Assembly (NCBI GenBank): GCA_019420405.1
Contig: JAHZHF010000023.1
Coordinates: 2,186-20,492 of the forward strand
Reading direction: 5' to 3'
DNA: 18,307 nucleotides
From: Clostridiales bacterium
Lineage (GTDB): Bacteria > Bacillota > Clostridia > Lachnospirales > Lachnospiraceae
Part shown: positions 14,138-18,307 of the stretch, one piece after another
Position numbering within the stretch: position 1 is the first letter of the stretch
How the letters are laid out: every line of letters starts with the position of its first letter
Made by a program: the position numbers and the translations under genes
The notes under the pieces: model-generated
Databases searched by the model: none
Told to the model about the DNA's origin: nothing
What the model saw: the letters and a program-made list of their open reading frames with translations, nothing else

Positions 14138-15406
14138 ATGAAACAGAAAACAGCGGTGGTGGGATTCGGCTGCGCGGGATATCATGCGGTGAAATCTATG
14201 CGCGAGCACGGGTACGGCGGAGAGATCGACGTGTATACGGACTCTGACTGGGCCCCGGGCAATCCCATGCTGACCACTTATTATATTTATGGAAAAATCA
14301 GCAAAGCGGGTACGCTTCCTTTTGGAACACTGGAGGAGATCAGCAGAGAATTTGATTTCCGTGTCTACAGAGAGCCGGTTTCCCGTGTGCTGTCAGAAGA
14401 GAAGGCGGTTCTGCTCGGAAACGGGGAACAGAGATCTTACGACCAGATTCTGGTTTCAACGGGGGCGAGGGCATTCGTCCCGCCCATCCCCGGAACGGAC
14501 AGGGAAAATGTATTCGTGATGCGGAATATGGACGATGCGGAGCAGGTGAAAGCAGTCCTTGAAACCGGAAAGATAAAGAGCGCGGTTGTCGTGGGTGCTT
14601 CCATGGTGGGAATCAAGCTGGTAGAGCTTTTCCATGCGAACGGAATTGCCTGCACCCTGGCGGACATGGCGCCCTATATATTCCCGGTATCCGCGGTGCC
14701 GGAAGTTGCGGCGGAGATTGAGGCGCGGCTTAAGGAAAAGGGAATCCGTCTTGCGTTTTCAAAAGCGCTGCAGGCGATTGAGGAGGAAGACGGAAAACTG
14801 AAAGTTGTGTTCGGCGACGGCGAAAACGTGAGCTGCGATCTGGTGATGATGTGTATCGGTACAAGAGCCAATACGCAGACCGTCGACGAAAAGATCAAGG
14901 TGAACAGAGGGATCGTCGTGGATACGTCCATGCGGACCAGCATGCCGGACATCTACAGCGCCGGAGACTGCTGCGAGGGAAATAATATCCAGACCGGAGA
15001 GACGCAGATCATAGGTATCTGGGATAACGCTGCGCGGCAGGGTGAGACTGCCGGGGCAAATATGGCCGGTGTGAAAACAGTGTATCCGGGAAATATGCTC
15101 CACAATATCACTCATTTCATGGGGATGGATTTCATCGGATACGGCGATGTAAAGAGCACGGGAGAAGAGTATACATACGAGGATAAAGCAAAGGGGCAGA
15201 AATTTGTAGTGCGGCTTCAGGACGGTGTCCCGGTGTGCATGAATTTCCTGGATTCCTACGGAGCGAGCGGCGTGTTTAAGTCTTATATGATTAAGCGGCT
15301 CGAAGGCAGCAGGGAGCCGTTAAGCCCGGTGTCCCGGGTGCGGATGATCCGCGAGGGGATACCTGAGAAAGTGATTGAGCTGCTGACGAAGGGTTGCTGT
15401 GAATAG
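14138..15406 (+). CDS. FAD/NAD(P)-dependent oxidoreductase (pyridine nucleotide-disulfide reductase-like)
   Basis: This 422-residue flavoprotein of the Pyr_redox_2 type probably passes electrons between NAD(P)H and the ferredoxin-like subunit. The FAD dinucleotide fold is at the N-terminus (TAVVGFGCAGYHAVKSM, Gly9, Gly11, Gly14). A second Rossmann motif for NAD(P) lies at about 151-165 (AVVVGASMVGIKLVELF). The second FAD-binding sequence SMPDIYSAGDCCEG has Asp277. The redox-active CxxxxC disulfide of true disulfide reductases is absent at the usual place after the first FAD strand, which is instead DWAPGNPMLTTYYIYG; the layout resembles NADH:ferredoxin/rubredoxin reductases and NADH oxidase relatives. 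It lies 22 bp after the molybdoenzyme gene and 14 bp before the FeS gene, supporting a three-part complex. An independent role in flavin-based disulfide chemistry is less likely. Confidence 0.92.
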   Translation: MKQKTAVVGFGCAGYHAVKSMREHGYGGEIDVYTDSDWAPGNPMLTTYYIYGKISKAGTLPFGTLEEISREFDFRVYREPVSRVLSEEKAVLLGNGEQRSYDQILVSTGARAFVPPIPGTDRENVFVMRNMDDAEQVKAVLETGKIKSAVVVGASMVGIKLVELFHANGIACTLADMAPYIFPVSAVPEVAAEIEARLKEKGIRLAFSKALQAIEEEDGKLKVVFGDGENVSCDLVMMCIGTRANTQTVDEKIKVNRGIVVDTSMRTSMPDIYSAGDCCEGNNIQTGETQIIGIWDNAARQGETAGANMAGVKTVYPGNMLHNITHFMGMDFIGYGDVKSTGEEYTYEDKAKGQKFVVRLQDGVPVCMNFLDSYGASGVFKSYMIKRLEGSREPLSPVSRVRMIREGIPEKVIELLTKGCCE

Positions 15407-15420
15407 TAAGGAGAATAACA

Positions 15421-15924
15421 ATGGGAAAAGTGATTGATCTTGATGTTCATAAATGTTCGGCGTGCGGAGCCTGCGCGATCGCGTGCATGGACCAGAATGA
15501 TCTGGACGTGACGGCTGGTGTGTCTCCGTTCCGCGTGGTGAGCGATCTGGAGGCAGAAAACGGCGGGTTTGAGTATTACTCTATCGCCTGCTTCCACTGC
15601 GAGGACGCTCCGTGTATCACGGCGTGTCCGTGCAACTGTTTAAGCAAAGATGAGGAGACGGGCTTCACGGTGTATGACAATACGAACTGCATCGGCTGTC
15701 ACAGCTGCGCCATGGCATGTCCGTTCGGAGCACCCAGCTATGCGTCCGACGGAAAGATGATCAAATGCGACGGATGCGTAGACCGTGTGAAATGCGGACT
15801 GGAGCCGGCCTGTGTCAGAAACTGCCCCACCGGAGCGCTGACACTTCTGGATGAAGAAGAGCTCAAAGAAGTAAAAGTAAACAGATCGCTGAAAAAGATG
15901 ATGGATATGGTAAATAATAAATGA
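15421..15924 (+). CDS. 4Fe-4S ferredoxin-like electron-transfer subunit (DmsB/HybA type, four clusters)
   Basis: This 167-residue iron-sulfur protein has four cysteine groups: C12-x2-C15-x2-C18-x3-C22; C57-x2-C60-x4-C65-x3-C69-P; C90-x2-C93-x2-C96-x3-C100-P; and C116-x2-C119-x11-C131-x3-C135-P. This is the usual pattern for four 4Fe-4S clusters in the small subunit of DMSO-reductase-superfamily enzymes. Extra cysteines at 71, 73 and 125 do not fit the standard ligand set. No signal peptide or membrane anchor is present, matching the cytoplasmic catalytic subunit. AAGGAG at 15408-15413 drives it. Its stop overlaps the next start by 4 bp (ATGA), implying coupled translation with the ornithine cyclodeaminase-like gene. 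Confidence 0.95.
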   Translation: MGKVIDLDVHKCSACGACAIACMDQNDLDVTAGVSPFRVVSDLEAENGGFEYYSIACFHCEDAPCITACPCNCLSKDEETGFTVYDNTNCIGCHSCAMACPFGAPSYASDGKMIKCDGCVDRVKCGLEPACVRNCPTGALTLLDEEELKEVKVNRSLKKMMDMVNNK

Positions 15925-16907
15925 ACAGAGAATTTCTATATTTAGACGAGGCGTGTGTGAAACGTTTCCTTACGCCGGATACCGTCATACGCACTGTAAA
16001 AGAACTGTGGGCAGAGTGGAAGTCGGGGAATCTGACAGAGGGAGACCGCTGTTTCCTCCCCGCGGGAAAGGACACCGGGAACGAGTTCCTTTATATTCCG
16101 GCCTGTCTTTCGGACCGGGGCGTCCTCGGCTTCAAGTGGATCAACTGTTATATGAACCCGGCGGAGGGGTATCCGTTCAGCCACAGCAACCTGATCGTTT
16201 TAAATGATATCAGAACCGGTGAGCTCAAAGCCGTGGTGCATGGGACGGCAATTACGGCCATGCGCACGGCGGGCGGCCACGCTGTGGCGGCGGCCAGATA
16301 CCTTCATGGAGACCGGCCGCTGAAAACCCTGTCGGTGATCGGAAACGGACTGGAGGCAGAAAAAGGGATCGAAGGATTTCTCTGCGAGTTCCCGGAAATT
16401 GAGAAAGTACAAGTATACTGCCGCAGGGCAGAAGGGTTTGAAAAATTGAGGTCGGCGTTTGATCCCGGTGCTCCTCTTGTGTACGTGCCTGACCGGACGC
16501 AGATCGGAAAAGGCGCGGATGTGATCCTTGTGGCAACGAGCAGTCCGGAGATTCTGCTGCATTCCGGATGTGTGGAAAAGGGAACGACGGTGATCGCGCT
16601 GGATGGTTTTATCGATACAGACCCTGAGCTTGCCAGAAGGGCGGACAAGTGGTTTGTAGGAAGTGCGAAGACAGACCGCGCGGAAATTATAGACAGCAGA
16701 CAGATGTCTCACGATGTTTGTCTTAATTATGAGGATGTATATGGGGAGATAACGGACGTAGTGAACGGAAAGATACCGGGAAGAGAGTCGGAAGATGAGA
16801 TCATCGTCTATACGCACATGGGCTCGGGATTCTATGACGTGGCCTGCGCCTATGAGGTATATAAAAAAGCCGTGGAGGAAGGCTGCGGCGTATGCCTGAC
16901 GCTATGA
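15921..16907 (+). CDS. ornithine cyclodeaminase/mu-crystallin-family protein
   Basis: This 328-residue NAD(P)-dependent protein has the N-terminal dimerisation/substrate domain and a Rossmann domain (LSVIGNGLEAEKGIEGFL, Gly141-x-Gly143; the family more often has G-A-G-x-Q-A). Signature segments are GVLGFKWINCYMNP with Lys72, HGTAITAMRTAGGHAVAAARYL with Arg115, ILVATSSPEILL and VIALDGFIDTDPELARRADKWFVG. Family members include ornithine cyclodeaminase, alanine dehydrogenase, ketimine and iminosuccinate reductases and opine-forming synthases, so the theme is imine reduction or its reverse. The 4-bp overlap with the ferredoxin gene shows that it belongs to the molybdoenzyme operon. Together with the opine-dehydrogenase-like gene it suggests an imine or N-substituted amino acid in the pathway. 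Exact substrate unknown. Confidence 0.9.
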   Translation: MNREFLYLDEACVKRFLTPDTVIRTVKELWAEWKSGNLTEGDRCFLPAGKDTGNEFLYIPACLSDRGVLGFKWINCYMNPAEGYPFSHSNLIVLNDIRTGELKAVVHGTAITAMRTAGGHAVAAARYLHGDRPLKTLSVIGNGLEAEKGIEGFLCEFPEIEKVQVYCRRAEGFEKLRSAFDPGAPLVYVPDRTQIGKGADVILVATSSPEILLHSGCVEKGTTVIALDGFIDTDPELARRADKWFVGSAKTDRAEIIDSRQMSHDVCLNYEDVYGEITDVVNGKIPGRESEDEIIVYTHMGSGFYDVACAYEVYKKAVEEGCGVCLTL

Positions 16908-16952
16908 TCATGGAAAACGGGAAAACCGGCGCAGAACAGAAGGGACGGAAAG

Positions 16953-18197
16953 ATGAAGGGAAGATCGGCTGAAAAGATATCGGTGGAAAGAGCTCAGGAA
17001 TTGATAAGAGAATCAGTTGGTGAAGTGGAGTGTGAATATCTCCCGGCGGAATACTGCGCCGGGAGAATTTTGGGAGAGGGCCTGACAGCGTCGATGACCC
17101 AGCCGCCCTTTCCGAGATCTGCAATGGACGGATATGCGGTGCGGGCGGAGGACATTGCGCATGCTTCGAAAGAGAGACCGTGTACGCTCAAAGTGACAGG
17201 CCGTCTCTGTGCAGGCATGTATTTTGACGGTTCGATCCGCTCAGGAGAGGCTGTACGGATCATGACCGGAGCGGCAGTGCCGCAGGGCGCAGACTGTGTT
17301 GTACGCCAGGAAGATACAGACTGGATTCCGGGAGAAGAAGGCGCGGATACGGTGAAGATATACAGGCCGTCGTCCCGCGGAAGCTGTGTCTGTCCGGCCG
17401 GAGAAGACTTCTGTCAGGGAGAAGTGCTGGCCCGAAAGGGCGACGAGGCAGATGCATATACAGTTGCCTGTGCTGTGGCAGCAGGCCTGACCGGGCTCAC
17501 CGTCAGGAGGAAGCTCAGAGCCGCTGTGATTACAACCGGGGACGAACTTCAAAAGCCCGGAGATCCGCTGAAACCTGGACAGATCTATAATTCTAATATG
17601 GCCTACTTGAAAGTGCGCCTTGCACAGATGAATTGCGAGGCCGGGGAATGCATACAGACAGGGGATTCCCTGGATGAGATCTGCCGTGCGGCAGAGCAGG
17701 CTGCGAAAGACGCGGATGTAATTATAACAACCGGAGGCGTGTCGGTGGGGGAGAAAGATCTGATCCCTGAGATACTGGAACGGCTGAACGCGCAGATCAT
17801 ATTCCGTGGGATGGAGATAAAGCCGGGAATGCCAACCATATTCTCTCTTGTATCCGGAACTCCGGTTCTGTCTCTGTCGGGAAATCCGTATTCGGCGTTT
17901 GCGGTGTTCGAACTTCTTTTTCCGGTGCTGCGTGCGAAAATGTACGGGGAAAACGGAGAGGTATTTCTGAGAAAAAAGGCTGTGGCTGGAGACTGTTTCC
18001 GGAAACCCAGCCCGGTTAGGAGAATGCTCAGGGGGAGATACGACGGAGAACGGGTCTGGTTCTCGGGAAGCCAGGGAAACGGACAGCTCAAAGGCGGAAT
18101 CGGCACAAACTGCCTCATAGAAGTAGAGGAAGGCAGCCCCGGCGTATGTGAAGGGGATGAGGTGACTGTGCTGCTGGTAGAGCGAATAAGTTTATAG
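16953..18197 (+). CDS. moeA: molybdopterin molybdenumtransferase MoeA
   Basis: This is the 414-residue enzyme that inserts molybdate into adenylylated molybdopterin, the last common step of molybdenum cofactor synthesis. Diagnostic motifs are PPFPRSAMDGYAV with Asp59, EAVRIMTGAAVPQGADCVV, AGEDF (151-153 acidic/aromatic), ITTGDEL with Glu198, IITTGGVSVGEKDL, IKPGMPTIFS and LSLSGNPYSAFAVFELL. Family length is about 400-410, so it appears complete. The start follows an AGGGACGG-type site and lies 45 bp after the ornithine-cyclodeaminase-like gene. No other cofactor-biosynthesis gene (moaA, moaC, mogA, mobA) is in the window. A moeA inside a molybdoenzyme operon suggests a locus-linked copy that supplies metal to this enzyme. 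Confidence 0.96.
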   Translation: MKGRSAEKISVERAQELIRESVGEVECEYLPAEYCAGRILGEGLTASMTQPPFPRSAMDGYAVRAEDIAHASKERPCTLKVTGRLCAGMYFDGSIRSGEAVRIMTGAAVPQGADCVVRQEDTDWIPGEEGADTVKIYRPSSRGSCVCPAGEDFCQGEVLARKGDEADAYTVACAVAAGLTGLTVRRKLRAAVITTGDELQKPGDPLKPGQIYNSNMAYLKVRLAQMNCEAGECIQTGDSLDEICRAAEQAAKDADVIITTGGVSVGEKDLIPEILERLNAQIIFRGMEIKPGMPTIFSLVSGTPVLSLSGNPYSAFAVFELLFPVLRAKMYGENGEVFLRKKAVAGDCFRKPSPVRRMLRGRYDGERVWFSGSQGNGQLKGGIGTNCLIEVEEGSPGVCEGDEVTVLLVERISL

Positions 18198-18307
18198 CTG
18201 AATTACAAAAAAGAGTAACAGTTCAGCCCGCGCCATTCGTAAAACCGCACTCCGTGCTTATTGCGGCTGCCGCCGCTGTTTTACTCATTGACGGGCGCTC
18301 AGCTCAT
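18198..18307 (+). repeat. structured repeat element, copy B, at the right edge
   Basis: From 18217 the sequence matches copy A (from 11879) at 48 of the first 55 bases, including AACAGTTCAGCCCGCGCCAT and GTAAAACCGCACT, then diverges. GAGTAA (18213-18218) pairs with TTACTC (18281-18286) and CAG (18219-18221) with CTG (18276-18278), giving a closing stem of different sequence from copy A. Inside, GCAC-TCC-GTGC (18247-18257) can form a hairpin, or CCGCA (18245) can pair with TGCGG (18262-18266). It follows moeA by about 15 bases and would lead the next gene, which is outside the window. No T-rich terminator is seen after moeA. Confidence 0.55.

Noticed and set aside
18213..18307. tRNA gene or integron attC site
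   Set aside because: No acceptor/T-loop GTTCGA-type motif or CCA-end geometry, and no integrase or cassette structure nearby.

Overview
The window looks like a low-to-mid G+C Gram-positive anaerobe of the Clostridia, most likely a gut Lachnospiraceae-type organism. The evidence is strong AGGAGG-type ribosome binding sites, tightly packed operons, a lipoprotein-type sugar-binding protein, a carbohydrate ABC importer without its own ATPase, and a ferredoxin-rich soluble molybdoenzyme. This placement is inferred from gene content; no rRNA or marker gene is present.

Region 1 (1 to about 6.06 kb) is a carbohydrate module. It holds the C-terminal part of a LacI-family repressor, two LacI/CcpA-type operator palindromes, and an operon for a solute-binding lipoprotein, two MalF/MalG-type permeases, an aldo/keto reductase and a Gfo/Idh/MocA oxidoreductase. 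The operon closes with a clear intrinsic terminator. A second terminator-like hairpin sits between the binding protein and the first permease and probably lowers permease expression. The probable logic is uptake of a sugar or sugar derivative followed by oxidation or reduction of it.

Region 2 (about 6.08 to 11.85 kb) holds a DASS/SLC13-type anion transporter, a convergent LysR regulator, and, divergent from that regulator, a three-gene operon: a MmgE/PrpD-family protein, an opine-dehydrogenase-family protein and an Asp/Glu-racemase/maleate-isomerase-superfamily protein.

Region 3 (about 11.85 to 18.2 kb) is a molybdenum operon. It encodes a cytoplasmic molybdopterin oxidoreductase (713 aa), an FAD/NAD(P)-dependent oxidoreductase, a four-cluster ferredoxin-like subunit, an ornithine-cyclodeaminase/mu-crystallin-family protein and a MoeA molybdenum-insertion enzyme. 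The first three read as a soluble NAD(P)H-FAD-FeS-Mo electron-transfer complex.

Regions 2 and 3 appear to be one system. The same rare palindrome (TTACTAT-N2-ATAGTAA) lies upstream of both the transporter and the molybdoenzyme. The enzymes also share a theme of dicarboxylate, imine or amino-acid-like chemistry. I cannot assign a substrate. This roughly 12 kb cluster is the best candidate for an undescribed pathway in the window.

A roughly 70-nt, highly self-complementary element lies immediately upstream of the molybdoenzyme gene, and a diverged copy follows moeA at the window's right edge. It is either a cis-regulatory RNA or an interspersed palindromic repeat. No tRNA, rRNA, CRISPR array, transposase or phage gene was seen.
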